NCBI RefSeq assembly: GCF_021869535.1
Contig: NW_026262734.1
Span: 110,643,088 to 110,707,087 of the forward strand
Length of the DNA: 64,000 nt
Direction: 5' to 3'
Source: Mytilus californianus
Lineage: Eukaryota; Mollusca; Bivalvia; Mytilida; Mytilidae
The notes beneath the pieces were generated by a model. That model worked only from the letters and a program-made list of their open reading frames with translations, was not told where the DNA came from and searched no databases. The position numbers and the translations under genes are program-made. This document shows, in pieces, positions 46,461-59,144 of this stretch; within the stretch, counting starts at the first letter, position 1, and the number at the start of each line of letters is the position of its first letter.

Positions 46461-46985
46461 AAGAACTGAACATCGGATGACCGCAAGTTCTGGTAGATGG
46501 TCTCAGAAAAAAAATCATGTCTCTATACCTGAAAGTTAGGTTAAGGTACATAGATATATTTTTTTCTGAGACAAGTTCCTGTGTGGATGATGAAAAAATG
46601 ACAAGGAATTTAACTTCATCGTAATATTTATTATATTGTAGACTGAGATATAATCATTTGTTATCAGTATAATCTGGTTTGTTGTTATATATTATATTAA
46701 TATCTGTATAACAGTTATATATATAGCAGATCATCTCTCGAGATATTAACACAAATTTTCGGTATTCATGATTTGTTACTGATATATATATTTCTCACGA
46801 CAAAACATTTTCATATCATTTATCTTTGTTCTTAACAAATAAGTTCATGTGTATTCATTGGAGAAATGAATTTATAACAAGCGACAAGGAATGTTATTTT
46901 GCACTCGATAATGTCCGCGTATTTATACGAAATAAGTTCGGTTATAACTCAAAAACGCAAGGAAATGTCTGCGGCAACATAAAAC
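46461..46985. other. AT-rich DNA interrupting the RT element
   Basis: The RT reading on the minus strand stops near 46,985 (after 'CCNSYVSFL') and resumes near 46,460. The intervening ~0.5 kb has no RT similarity, is very AT-rich and contains TA runs. It may be an inserted element or the seam between two truncated copies. I found no inverted repeats. Confidence 0.5.
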
Positions 46986-47488
46986 CGGTATGACCTCTCA
47001 AGGTCACATCCGATGTAAAAATGATACATATGAGTTGCAGCAAATAAATTTGCAACCAGATTTATCAAACGACCATTTAATTAGATAGGAAAACTTTTGT
47101 TTGATAAGATTGTGTGGTAATGTAGTATAAAGAGTGGAAAAGTCAAAACTGTCAACCGAATTAAAAGGACCATCAAAAGTACGTAATTTATCTAAAACAT
47201 CCAAAGATTTTTGTACACTCCAAAAATGGTTAAATCCACTGTTTTCATAAGTTTTATTACAAAACGATTAGTTCTTGGATAGTAGTTAAGGAACTCGTTA
47301 AAAGCACTGAAACACTTACTAGAGGCCGAAATGAAACGATATGTTACGGGTTTTTTGTGTAGTATAGGTAACCAATGCATAGTGGGGACCTTCAAATGTT
47401 CAGAGGAGGCCTTAAGCTGAGCTGTGGTAGTGACATGATTATTTACTATATGACTCTCTGTGGAGCGTAAGGCCTTGAATGTAGTACC
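46986..47488 (-). pseudogene. RT N-terminal part (fingers/palm start)
   Basis: From 47,488 on the minus strand: 'GGTTFKALRSTESHIVNNHV', 'VPTMHWLPILHKKPVTYRFI' with 'SASSKC', then after a frameshift near 47,200 'LDVLDKLRTFDGPFNSVDSF', and the first catalytic block DFSTLYTTLPHNLI with its Asp. Two overlapping ORFs (47,192-47,395 and 47,004-47,204) are the two halves of this one broken frame. It would precede 45,561-46,460 in an intact element. Confidence 0.85.
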
Positions 47489-47560
47489 ACCAAGTCTGCT
47501 ATTAAAGGGGGCACAATTAGTTCCAATAAGAATACCTGCAGCCTTCCGATACGGACTTCA
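47489..47560 (-). pseudogene. Second, out-of-order RT scrap
   Basis: A 'GTNCAPLLIAD'-like reading on the minus strand (about 47,493-47,540) lies upstream of the N-terminal RT block, the wrong order for one element. It is therefore the 3' edge of another truncated copy joined head-to-tail. Confidence 0.65.
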
Positions 47561-47582
47561 ACTATATACAGGCGTTAATTCC

Positions 47583-47910
47583 ATTCTGTAAATCTCCAAA
47601 TTTTCGCTAGCTACATGTATTTATTTTCGCGACATTCTCTAACAGAAAAATAAACAGAACGTATAAAGTTGCGAATGTCTCAATCCTGATGAGTCGCCTC
47701 TTTAATAAATACAACAAAATAAGAAAATTGCGAAAATAAATCGTAAATATTCTGTAAATCTCCAAATTTTCGCTAGCTACATGTATTTATTTTCGCGACA
47801 TTCTCTAACAGAAAAATAAACAGAACGTATAAAGTTGCGAATGTCTCAATCCTGATGAGTCGCCTCTTTAATAAATACAACAAAATAAGAAAATTGCGAA
47901 AATAAATCGT
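47583..47910. repeat. Two tandem copies of 166 bp, identical
   Basis: Units 47,583-47,748 and 47,749-47,910 both start 'attctgtaaatctccaaatt' and share every base I compared, until the second ends at 'aataaatcgttgc'. The unit contains opposing 'attttcgc' and 'gcgaaaat' words, typical of a small inverted-repeat element. Identity implies recent duplication or an assembly duplication. Confidence 0.95.
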
Positions 47911-49187
47911 TGCAATATGACTAGAAATGTCTAAACCTGAAACAGAATCCGCGAAAATAAGTTTGTTTACAGTATGTAAAGCTCAAACATGTCTAAATAT
48001 CCAGTGATGTCTTATAGACTATCCTAAAATGTTATAAATATCAAATTACCTCAGATGATAAACAAATCCGTTAATGTGATAAAACACATCAATTTATTGA
48101 TGAACGTTCCTGGCTTAGGACGTGCACATGGACATTTATATGGACATTTATTGGGACAATCCAATTAAAAAAAGATCTATGATTTCGCAATACTTATAAC
48201 AGTGTAATCGAGTCACCATACATCTATATTTTGATCAAACTGTTGTCCGGAACCTCATGAACGCAAATTCTAAAACTGAAAAAAAGATTTAGGAGCAGAT
48301 ATGGATACATTGTAAACGTGTGTAATAGTGTACATGCTAAACTTATATATTTTGTGTTCTATCAATTACTAACGTTGTTTATCACATTTCTGTTGTACAC
48401 TGAAAAACGAGGGACGCTATTATTTCACAATGGACTAAAATATATCAAGGCATGACTTATACCTTCACAGTCTTTTATGAATTAAAAAAATGCGTGATTA
48501 TTTACCATTAACCACCTTCTCATTTACAGATAGGTGTTTATAATCGAATGTCTGTCACCCGCTCATTTACTAAAAACACGTATGTCTGTGTCACGTGGTA
48601 TGTATATAATCTGAATGAAATACTATAGGTAATTAATAAAAGAAATAATTCCAAATAAAATAAAATGTGGGTGTAAACATAGATGAGACAATAACCTTAA
48701 CACAGTCATGTCTAGGCGTTTTGTACAAACATGATTTGCTTTGATGAGAATTGGTGGCTAGTCTCGATCCTAACGCTTCCATCAATGTCATGCTAATTGA
48801 AAATGACTAGTCAGTGTGCTTTTCTTAGCAACCATTTGTATCATAATGAACCTGTTTTTCCCGGTATGCTTAAAATATATCACAAAGAACTTTCAACAGT
48901 CCAGATATCTTACCTACCTACGCTCGTGTGTTACAAAGCAATATTATCATGCTGCTGACCAAATGTGAAGTTATTCTGATCAGTAGCACTTGAAAATTGT
49001 GTGATGATTTTTTTGATGATTTTTTTTATTCATTCAACGTATTAAAAAATTCAAAGTATCGGCAAACAGAAAGTAGGTGTCCGACAGATCCAAAAAATGT
49101 GACAAATATTTGTTGGACGAACGGAAAGATGAATTAGATATATCTCCACCCATCCACTTTACACCGAATTTGTAAACTTACAATGAG
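47911..49187. other. Unassigned AT-rich DNA
   Basis: Apart from 'gcgaaaataagtttgtttac' and 'agtat' just after the tandem pair (likely the true end of that element near 47,975), nothing recognised. Confidence 0.4.
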
Positions 49188-49405
49188 CAAAACGACTCGT
49201 GCCACATGTGCAGCAGGATCTACTTACCCTCCAGGAGCACTCCCGGTTTTTCGGTGGGGTTTATGTTGCTTCATTTGTAAGTCGTTAGTTTTTAATGTTA
49301 TGTCTCGTAGACAATTGTTGGTCGTTTATTTGCCATAATTTTGTCTTTCTCATCTTATGAGTTTAGAGTCTCCTTTTGGTATCTTCCGCCTCTTGTTAAC
49401 ACGTG
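49188..49405 (+). mobile_element. Tail A copy
   Basis: 'gagcaaaacgactcgtgcca', 'catgtgcagcaggatctact', 'ggtttttcggtgggg' and 'ccttttggtatcttccgcct'. Moderately diverged. Confidence 0.75.
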
Positions 49406-49834
49406 ACTCGATGGAAAATATGTCAGCCAATCACAGACATTATCAACTCGTTCAATCTTTTCATGGGAAAAGAACAATAAAGTTGTGGACAACTGTAAAC
49501 AGAACCATGTGCACTGTATGTATGTAAAGTACTTTATACAGTATTTTACAATGTCGTGATCAGCTGTGTGGTGCGATTGAATCTATGTATAACGTTTAAA
49601 CCTCAATTGTATGCTTCTGTTGTGTGTTATTAGTATACAGAAGGTCTACCGAGTTAATAATCAATAGATATACGGACTGTTGAAACTTCTTAATGCTGAA
49701 AATGTTGTTTTTTTCGAACGATAAGATTTTGTTGTAAAAGGTACACCTTTGTTCAAAAAGATTTTCAATCATGTATTTATACTTTTTGTATTTGTTTAAG
49801 TTTATAATAATTTTCAAAGATAGTAGTTTTCCTC

Positions 49835-49960
49835 AATGCTCTTCAACTTCATTACTTTGCCTTTTAAACTGTTTAGATTCGATTGTCACTGATGAGTCTT
49901 TTGTATACTAAACGCGTGTCTGGTGTACTAAATTATAAGCCTGGTATACATGTTGAGTTT
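49835..49960 (+). repeat. Repeat E copy
   Basis: 'aatgctcttcaacttcatta', 'cactgatgagtcttttgtat' and 'gtctggtgtactaaattata' is repeat E in the orientation opposite to 18.5 and 32.1 kb. Confidence 0.65.
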
Positions 49961-50519
49961 ATTTTGAAGTTATCTGAGAGATAAAAGAAATCATTATGTT
50001 GTGTCGGCAACTTGATAAACTCGTACTAATTAAAATGCATGAAGACTATCCATGCCACATCATTAACCAAAACGTCCACCTTATATAGACGTTCAGACAA
50101 AAACCGCTTGTTTAAACTTTGGTAATTTAAAACGCATAAATTCTAAAAATTCTCACTTTGAATAATTCTTTTTCCATACCTTATTCAAACTATTCTAAAA
50201 TTAGTCAGTATTTGTTTTTAGTATAAATCTTGCATTCACCTCAGTTTGAGGGAGAGAAAAACATTCACGACAAAAAAAAAAAATATCTTTGAAAATCCTA
50301 TCTTTGCTTACCGTATTTTATTTTTAATGCCAGAATATGTATGTCTAACCCTTACACCCAACATGGTCTTTAGGCTCTCTACTTCAAAGACTGGTTGTTG
50401 TATAGACATATGGTTAGCTAAAACTCTCAAATACGACTGTAAAACTTGTGCCAAAGTGTGGCGTTCGTTAATTTAATTAAGCATGATGTATAAATACGTT
50501 TCTAGTAGGCAAGGTATGT
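49961..50519. other. Unassigned AT-rich DNA
   Basis: An ORF at 50,246-50,476 is unrecognised. Confidence 0.4.
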
Positions 50520-50645
50520 ATATATATATACTGGATTTTCTCGCTGTGTTGAAGACTCATTGGTGGCCTTGGGCTGTTTTTCTGCTCTTTGGTTCGGGTT
50601 GTTGTCTCTTTGACACATTCCCTGTTTCCATTCTCAATTTTATTA
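50520..50645 (+). mobile_element. Tail D terminus
   Basis: 'ggattttctcgctgtgttga', 'agactcattggtggccttg' and 'tgtttccattctcaatttta' match the last ~125 bp of tail D at 10,460-10,570. A severely 5'-truncated copy. Confidence 0.8.
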
Positions 50646-50949
50646 AATCTTCCCGTTTCCTTCAGATCTCATATTTCTGTCTTTCCTTTATAACAAAAAC
50701 AATTCGGAATTTATTGGTTCGCTTCCTCTTTCCTCTTCAATATTCAGAAATCTAAAATAACACTAAAGATAGATATTGTGTTTTCAGATTTCAAGTGAAT
50801 TCTGCAAAATGCTAGATTCTTATTTATCATCATGATGATATTTTGTATCGAAAATTCCTTTTACTGATCAGGCCCACATGAAAGTTGCAATTTGTATAAA
50901 AACATACATTGGAAATTGAAGTGTTAACATTCTCATGAATCATAAATTA

Positions 50950-51060
50950 CAATTAATTGCTTAACGTTCAGTAACAAATATTTCATGCCTTTCAGGACGA
51001 GAGAACTAATATACGATAAATCTAGATGATAGGTTATACGAAGAATGGAGACTACCACGG
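50950..51060 (+). repeat. Dispersed repeat H
   Basis: 'ttgcttaacgttcagtaaca', 'aatatttcatgcctttcagg' and 'acgagagaacta' match two units at 59.15 and 59.27 kb. Confidence 0.5.
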
Positions 51061-52559
51061 GAAAGAGGAAATATATGTTGCATAGGAGCGGAAGTTTTGT
51101 TTTTTGCAAAAAGTCAGATGTATGAATTCTTCAAGGATATACCCAACGGTGTTTACATTTTCCGCCTGAGAGTGCTTGGGACGTTTCCTAGATGAGGCAT
51201 CGGATTAAACTTCCTAATTCCAACTGAACGTGTCTGCGTAAAAAAAAAATCCATGCAGCAATGCCAGATTTTTACGTCTGAAATAAGCATAAACATAGCA
51301 TATTTGGTAATCATTTCGTTGTATAAAAAGCGTTGAAACACAATATAAACCTCATGTTACATCGCGATAGATAGACACTATATCTTTAGAGGAGAATATC
51401 TTGTTTCCTTCAATGTCATATAGAATTACTATCAAATATTCATTTAGCTATTTAGCTATTTATATTCACATACAATTAATTAATACAAATTAAACCATAT
51501 ATATCAAAGATCTGTTAATATAGATACTGTCAATCGTTTTCTTACACTCATATATCGCCGACTGTACCGTGGGTTGATTTTCAACATGGACATCATCAAC
51601 AGTTAAGAAAAATTTGGTCTTAATTGCACAAGGCCAAACATTTTTTTGAAGTTTCACTTTAGATAGAAAGAAAACAAACGTTTGAACTGTTTATAAGTTA
51701 ACTGATAGAATTTCCAACACATACGAGAAACAGTTATTAAACACAAAAATGATATAACATCATGAATATGACATACTTGAACAAAAAACAAAGGTTTGAA
51801 AAAATATTTGTTTATCTTTCGTATGAATAGTAGTCGTCATACAAAGCTGGATGTGAGTTGTTGCATTAAGTTTCCGTTCATACTTTTCAATAAATACCTT
51901 TAAATAATGAATTAAGGTATTCACCATTCTCTATTTCGTTCTAATGAAATGTTCGGTACACACAAGTGTCAATCAATGTTTGAAATGTCTGAAATGTCAT
52001 TGTCCGGATTATAGATCTACATCAATGTGAAATTGAATGATCGCTTTGTCTTCCAGCTTTCGTTGAGCTGATTGAAGTGTATAATTCATATTGACATTTC
52101 TTTACGTTGTTCCGGCTATAATAACAGCTTCCATACATTTATTATTGTAATGTTATAGTGCATAATTAATCTCGTATGATGATAAAATTCAATGTATATC
52201 GATAAAATATCTTATTGTAGTGTTGATTTATGTTATTATGTTCTTCAACCCAATTGTTATTGTAATTTTATTGTACAAGTTAAATCTCTTAATCCTAAAC
52301 CCTAGAGACATGATAGTGTGCGTCCTGTGTGATTGAAAATATGTCTGTATTATTTCGCAGTGGTAAAACTGATACTATTTCGTGTTTTTGTTTTCTCAGC
52401 TGAGCCGATTTCTTTCATCAGTTTTGAACGTGAAGGCGTTTTATCCATTCTATCTGAATCCTTCGTGTTTTCTTGATAAATGACAGACTGTTGTAAAGAA
52501 TGATACATTTCTATTTGTTGTTCCTGCTGCTATTATAGTGTCATTTTCTTGTAATCATT
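51061..52559. other. Unassigned AT-rich DNA
   Basis: Nothing recognisable. Confidence 0.4.
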
Positions 52560-52579
52560 AACGTCTCCTAGGAGACGTT
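52560..52579. repeat. Perfect 20-bp palindrome
   Basis: aacgtctcctaggagacgtt reads the same on both strands. It could be a dimer-binding site or chance; nothing nearby supports a function. Confidence 0.6.
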
Positions 52580-52819
52580 CGATGGACAGTCTGCGGGCTG
52601 AATGCTTTTTACTATCTGATTGGAAGATATTGCTGACTCTATCCAGGAACATATATACTGTTCCCAGCTCTATATCATAGCTAACTTGTGTTGATTGGTT
52701 GGGACAATTCGAAACCTAGTAAATGTCTTTTGATCCCGTAAAATGTCGGAATTGAACTCTCTATTTTAGCAATTAGATTTTGCCTGGTTACCAATCATGC
52801 AAATCGGTACACAGGTAAT

Positions 52820-52960
52820 TAACACTTATCTATAAATAGCCGAAACTCCTGAAATATTGTAAACACAGCGTTCTATCCAGTCGCTCACTGTTACGTACAT
52901 CTTGTACACGAAAGCATACTTCGTGCTTTTTTCTTAGCCTAGATTATAAATATTTATACT
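52820..52960 (+). promoter_or_regulatory. Possible TATA-type promoter
   Basis: 'ctataaatagc' (TATA box 52,831-52,838) is followed about 30 bp later by less AT-rich sequence ('acacagcgttctatccagtc'), as at a core promoter. No coding exon follows, so this is weak. Confidence 0.15.
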
Positions 52961-53874
52961 TAGTAAGATAATACAAAAGCAATAATCAAAAATTGACTAA
53001 AAGGGAGATATGTTCGATTAAATATTACACAAATGTAATTTAAACGGGAATTTTTATCTCGGAAAAGGGGGGGGGGGGGGGTGCGACCTTTGGTAAAAAC
53101 ACATAAATGTCTCAGTCTGGTGAAAGGAAAATACCCTAGAGATCAAATATTTTTTTACAATTAGGGTGTCTACACATAGCTATGATGCATGGTTACGCTA
53201 TTTCATCATAGGGGATACATTGCTTGACAAATATATAAAGCATTTACGACAGTGATTTTAATTGCATTTGGAAAAAATTATCGACATCTGATTAGTTTCA
53301 GATTCAATCTTCAACCTTGACTTGGCTTAAATATCACCTAAATTTCTCTACCTCATCAAATATCATGAAGCTTAAAATAGGCCTATTCTAGTGGCTCATC
53401 CCTACCTCTCACTACAAATGATAAGTATGATAAGTGAAGAGGGTCAAGATCAAACTTCTAGTAGTCTTTATAGGTATTTATTTTCATGTGTATTTAATAC
53501 TTCTGTCTGTCAAGATCGTATATTTTTGTAATCTATACTTAGTATATCATATTAATTAGACATGTACCTACATGTATATGTTGTAAAACATTTGGTTAAT
53601 AAAGAATTGAATAGTTGTTTTGAGGTTTATTGGCCATTTATACTAAATATATATATATGCTATATGAGAGAAAGAGAAATAAAAGAAAATTATAAATTTC
53701 AAATACGAAAATACTGTTGGCATTTTAAAAGAACGGTCTCTCACAAAAGATTATGTCAATCCAGTATGTTAAGCTTTGATGGATTAGTACGATAAGGACC
53801 TTATTTGACAATAACATTGAACGGTATACTGCTTCATAACGTGTTTGGTAAAATTTGCTGATTTATATTCAACT
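52961..53874. other. Unassigned region with a 15-base G run
   Basis: G15 at 53,067-53,081. Otherwise AT-rich; the ORF at 53,562-53,795 is unrecognised. Confidence 0.5.
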
Positions 53875-54250
53875 CTTTCTATGTTGTGATGTTACACTAT
53901 AATTGTTTCAGATAAGGGTGAAGGTTTGGTACCATTAAAACATTTAAACCCGCTGCAATTGTTTGCACCTGTCCTAAGTCAGGAATCTGATGTTCAGTAG
54001 TTGTCGTTTGTTGATGTGGTTCGTAAGTGTCTCTCGTTTCTCGTTTTTTATATAGATTGGACCGTTGGTTTTCCCGTTTGAATGGTTTAACACTAGTAAT
54101 TTTTGGGGCCCTTTATAGCTTGCTGTTCGGTGTGAGCCAAGGCTCCGTGTTGAAGACCGTACTTTGACCTATAATGGTTTACTTTTATAAATTTTGACTT
54201 GGATGGAGAGTTGTCTCATTGGCACTCATACCACATCTTCTTATATCTAA
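53875..54250 (+). mobile_element. Tail C copy
   Basis: Closely matches the last 370 bp of 25,830-26,895: 'ctatgttgtgatgttacact', 'acatttaaacccgctgcaat', 'gttgaagaccgtactttgac' and 'cattggcactcataccacat'. The two copies are among the most alike in the window. Confidence 0.85.
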
Positions 54251-54390
54251 GGCTATTCTGAATGAATTAATCTACAAAGCGTGAACATTTTACACTTTCA
54301 ACAGCTAAGAGACGGCTAGCTTTTTTTAGAAAAGGTATTACTTGTAATGTTATTGATATTGATGATAGATCTTTGGTCATCCCTGTTGAA

Positions 54391-54504
54391 TATAAACAGT
54401 CATGTCAATGGTTTTAGGCCACAAGAACTACATGTAGCAAAGAAAGGTATAAACAGTCATGTCAATAGTTTTAAGCCACAAGAGCTACATGTAACAAAGA
54501 AAGG
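54391..54504. repeat. 57-bp tandem duplication, two units
   Basis: 54,391-54,447 and 54,448-54,504, each 'tataaacagtcatgtcaat' to 'aaagaaagg', with four substitutions. Confidence 0.9.
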
Positions 54505-54893
54505 TTATATCGAGGCGGTATAAAAATGAAATAAATGATATAAATTTAAAGTGAAAAATATAAGAACGAGGTAATACACAAAAGAGAAACGCGTATTCTA
54601 GGTACTGACGTTGGTTCCTTTTATTTATTTTTCTAAAATGTATATTTTTAACCTTTAGTGTTAAATACATTTTTGGTATATATTTTTGGCGTGGCTAGGT
54701 ATTTATACATCCCGCCATTGTGTTATTGTGCTATGGCCATTTTTGTATTCTTGTCTTTCATATTTGCTTATGTACTTTTCTATAGAGTGTCTATATGCCA
54801 TTTTGTCTTTTCTTTGTTGAAATAGTTAATTTTTTTTATGATTAAAATTATAACACAATGCTGACTGCTGTAACCCTATGTTTGACATTTTTA

Positions 54894-54937
54894 CCTTTTA
54901 TGTCTGTTTGTTTTGCCTTTTATGTCTGTTTGTTTTG
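54894..54937. repeat. 22-bp tandem duplication, two identical units
   Basis: 'ccttttatgtctgtttgttt' plus 'tg', twice in succession. Confidence 0.9.
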
Positions 54938-54974
54938 CTCACACATTGTTGTCACTATAATGGATTTCTGTCAT

Positions 54975-55130
54975 AAGAAAATGCCTGTACCAAGTCAGTA
55001 ATATGACAATTGTTTTCCATTCGTTTCATGTGTTTGAGCTTTTGATTTTGCCATTTGTTAAGGGACTTTCCGTTTTGAATTTTTATTGGAGTTCGGTATA
55101 TTTTTTGGTTATTTTACTTTTGACTGCCAA
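54975..55130 (+). repeat. Dispersed repeat F
   Basis: 'atgcctgtaccaagtcagta', 'attttgccatttgttaaggg' and 'ttggagttcggtat', as at 16,955-17,110. The overlapping ORF is repeat-derived. Confidence 0.7.
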
Positions 55131-55151
55131 GAATTATAAATACTGTAAAAT

Positions 55152-55238
55152 CAGAAATTATTACGAGTTTTTTTTATTATTGCGAATAATGCAACTGGGT
55201 AGGAATCGCAATAATAAGAACTCGCATTCTGAATTCTG
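55152..55238. repeat. Foldback repeat with 33-bp imperfect arms
   Basis: The left arm ('attattgcga' inner end) and the right arm starting 'tcgcaataataagaactcg' are complementary. A 'tactgtaaaatcagaaatta' start precedes it. A partial reverse copy lies at about 55,955-56,012 ('aatcgcaataatttatgaat', 'ttacagtaa'). Confidence 0.7.
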
Positions 55239-56084
55239 ACACATATATTTCGTCGGGTGAATCTTATAGTGTTATAAGTCCATTTAATTCTGATAAAAAT
55301 GGAAATAGCTATATATATTGATATTCAAGTGCAATGGTCTATCTCTCTATACTACTATATAATACGAGATTTCTACACTGTACTATATTTTTTGTCAGAA
55401 CTACATGTACACTCCCATTTGATTACAACACCTTATTCATCTGGTTGATTCATAGAAAAATAGTTTTATAGTGTTGTATCTCCACTATATTTCAAGTATT
55501 TTTGCTGTAAAATGAATGTTATCAAAATAATCTTAGTATCACTACATGTATGCTTAAATTGTTTGCATGGTTTGAACTTAATCGTTGAGAAATTCTTAGC
55601 AAATCCAGCAAAACAGAATTGGGCATATTACACAGTTGAAAAAACCATGGTATTTCTTCAATAGAAATATAGGGATCAATTTCTAAAGCAACATTGTTTG
55701 TAATGAAGTGATCTTTTTTTTCAAAAATGGGGATGCTTAGTTGTTTGTCTACTAAAAAAAACAACAACCGAACAAAGAGTTTTTCTGCATGCACGTACAT
55801 TCGAATCCCATATAACTTTTTATTTTCTGCTATTGCGCTTTTAAAACTTCATTATTAATTTCCCACCAGTTAAAATAATGGGAAATACATCATTAAAAGA
55901 TTCACACGATGATTTGTATGCAGCTTTTCTTGTAATCACAATAATTATACTCACATTTTGGTATGTCATGTCAAAATCGCAATAATTTATGAATTTACAG
56001 TAAAAATAATTAAATTGTCCGGAACTTTTTTTGTTTTTGTCTCGGTGACGACACAAAAATAAACATACATTTAGTCGTTATTTC

Positions 56085-56162
56085 TTATTTGCCATGGCAT
56101 TGTTAGTTTGTTTTCGACTTGTGAGTTTGAATGTCCCTCAGGTATTTTTCGTCTCTCTTTAA
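56085..56162 (+). repeat. Tail A terminal fragment
   Basis: 'gccatggcattgttagtttg', 'ttttcgacttgtgagtttga' and 'atgtccctcaggt', the last ~80 bp of tail A. Confidence 0.7.
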
Positions 56163-56324
56163 CAAACGACGTTTAGCCAAAATCGGTTTCGTACAAGGAG
56201 CGTAGCATTCCAAATATTGAATTATAGTAAATTGAGTTTATTTTTTCGTTTTTTTCTGTTTTATTGTTTTTTATTTTTAGGGTTTGCACTCTGGTCAATT
56301 AATTTTATTGTTAACAATTTATAC

Positions 56325-56390
56325 ATTGTGACTTGTATGGAGTTGTCTCATTGGCACTCACATACCACATCATCTTATTTATATTATACT
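56325..56390 (+). repeat. Tail C terminal fragment
   Basis: 'gtgacttgtatggagttgtc' and 'tcattggcactcacatacca', only the last ~60 bp. Confidence 0.65.
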
Positions 56391-57882
56391 GTCTATAATA
56401 ATTGTTGGGCATCGTAACTATGTTTAATCCTAGATGTCTTATGGTGTATTGTATCGTTCGGTTTCTATCATTGTCAATGACGAAAACACCACATCTCCTT
56501 TTATTTATATTATAAAGAGAAGTTTAATGCAAAATTTACATGCAAAGTATTGCACAAGCTGTTCATTATTCATATATGATGTAATTTGTGACAATACAAA
56601 ATATAGATTTTTATAGGTCTGCATTTGATGTTGGCAGAAACATGTCGTTATTCAAATTGCGGCATGGATTATGTAATGTATATTACAAAATCATATTTGA
56701 TCATAAAAAAAAACAATAAAACAATATGTGTTGCATAATTTATATTAAAAATCAAACAGCCAATTTAAGTGAATCGTGTGGGCTTGCTTCACGTTTTAAT
56801 ACACATTCAGAAATCAAGAAATACAATCTTTTAGAAAAAGAGGTGTGAACATTACATCATTGAGACAGCAATCATACAGCACCAAATTCACAATAGACAT
56901 CAAACGTTTTTAAAAGATCATTACATTTATTTTATTTTTCAATCCCCTTTTTCATTCATTTGTAGATTTAGAATAGAGAGTTTTAGATTGTTATACACAC
57001 ATCTTTTTGTATCTTCTGCCTCTAATTTTTACACCGGTTTAGACAATAGTGTTGAGATAAAGTCTTATACAATGTAAGAGCTCGCCAACGTTGAGATTTT
57101 GTAACAGATTACCAAACGTTAATTAAATGATCGACCGTTGGTAAATACAAAGTGAGGAGAACAAGTTAACAATAAATCTTAAAAGTGGGTCACGATAGAA
57201 GAATAATGATGTGGGTGTCAATTTCCTATTAGCACTGAAAAAATAATTAAGGTATGTTGAAGGGGGCCAGTAAATTCGCCTTGCAACAGGTCACATACGG
57301 ACCACCCCATCGTTATTTAACGTTGAGTGAACGTGGCACTCTCACTGTATGAGGTATCCCCATATTTCGTTAGGACGTGGATGCGTATTTATACATCCCT
57401 CACAGCTAAACAGAATCGTCTTCTTCGGGACAGGTTTTACTGTGAGATGGAAGAGGTTTAAGGATGAATATATATAATAACTGTGTTGAGTGGAGAAATT
57501 ATATCGTATTTTGCAAACAATTTTCTTGTGATATGTCAAAGTTGTTATTATACCGGGCGACATGCTCATTAGTATCTTGAATCATATCAGTACAATTACC
57601 TTCTGAACAATGGCTGTTGGCAGTTTATGTACAAGGTTATCTTATACGAGTTATTACAATTGTATTTATAATGATAACATATGTTCTAATAGTAATAAGT
57701 TTTATTTTTATTTTGTCTTTTTTGTCTAGCACAGTCCTTTCATCTTGACTTACAGTTCTTCGCAGATATTAAATAGCACGTGGCAAGGATTTTACGTTTA
57801 ACATAGAAAAACCTGAGAAAAAAAACATAATTTACTATTATTCCGCCTATAGTGAATCTATTGTTTGACCTTATGGTTTTAT
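56391..57882. other. Unassigned AT-rich DNA
   Basis: No recognisable gene or repeat. Confidence 0.4.
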
Positions 57883-58149
57883 CTATATTGTACTAAAGTT
57901 GAAAGTGTCGTTTGATAAATATCTCATTGACGTATATACCTCGTCTCTCCCTTTGTTCATAGTTGATATTTTGTACTTCCGAAACATTATTTGTGAATGA
58001 ATCATTTTTCCACAAGCTCTTTCCAAGATCTGTTTTAGTAGTCTCGCCGTTACTTCATATCGGTATGTACGAATGACCTGATAGATAGGGAAAGCAGTAG
58101 TATGTTTTCCTCCATAGGCGACAACACTAACATTTTCTAAATTTACCAC
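57883..58149 (-). CDS. Unrecognised 88-residue ORF
   Basis: The frame begins MVNLENVSVVAYGGKHTTAF and is less AT-biased in amino-acid content than nearby chance ORFs (several Arg, Gly, Thr; no poly-Lys/Asn). I recognise no family, see no signal peptide, and its length is within chance range for this DNA. It could be an exon or nothing. Confidence 0.15.
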   Translation of the reverse strand: MVNLENVSVVAYGGKHTTAFPIYQVIRTYRYEVTARLLKQILERACGKMIHSQIMFRKYKISTMNKGRDEVYTSMRYLSNDTFNFSTI

Positions 58150-59144
58150 TTTTTTTTATAAAAACGTGAACAAAACAGTTATGTATGGTATAAGTAATTT
58201 ATTATTTTTTTTAGAAATTGAAGCCAAATGGCGGCATGACCATCTTGACCAGAGCTTGTTTATAGTATCCATGGCCACCGTCATTTTACATAAAATTTAT
58301 GAAAATATGGAAGCCTTTTCGAATAATTCTCAAGAAAATATTTCAATGTGCTTCAAAACTTAAATTGTAAATATAGACACTGCAGTTATTCATAAATAAA
58401 TAAAAAAAATAATTATACACTTACATCCAATCACAGCGCTCCAAAGTTAATTTCCTTCACCTACTTTGGTTACACAAAAAGACCAATCTATAGGGCCGGG
58501 GAAATGTAATACTACTTTTTCCCTATATAATCACAGTTTAACAAATATGGATTCTTCGATGACTGGTGCAAGTGAATACAATGGCGGGTGACAAATTTTG
58601 AAAATTGAGCAAACAAGTGTCATATGTTATTCAATATTCATTTTGAAATATGAATACAATGAGATATGTGGTACATGTACGTCAGTTGCAATTAGATGCG
58701 TACGGCAACTCGGCAATAGAGAGGCTCGTGACTGGTGTCTATACTACATGTCAATTTCTAATTTGTCCCCGGTCTAAAAAAAAAGTTAGAATTAATGATC
58801 AAATATCAAAGATCTACTTTCGACACCAATTTCTCACATTACGTCACAATAAACACAAGACGTCTGACGAGATTAGCATATGAATATGTGGCGAAATTAA
58901 TTTTAAATGTGTTGAATCTACTGTTTGGGTTAAATATACTGTTAAAAGATTAGTCTGTAATCATTCTGATTTTCTTAAGGCATTTCATATATGATTACTT
59001 ATAAAAAACAATCAAGAAGAGTGAATAATTTTACAGACAGAATGTAAATGTGCATCCGCAATGATTTTACATTATATTTAAAAGACGCACGTTACTTTTG
59101 ACACTATACCAAACTCGTTTGAGAAGCTTGATTGATAGATTGTT
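58150..59144. other. Unassigned AT-rich DNA
   Basis: ORFs at 58,166-58,363 and 58,650-58,883 are unrecognised and not called. Confidence 0.4.
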
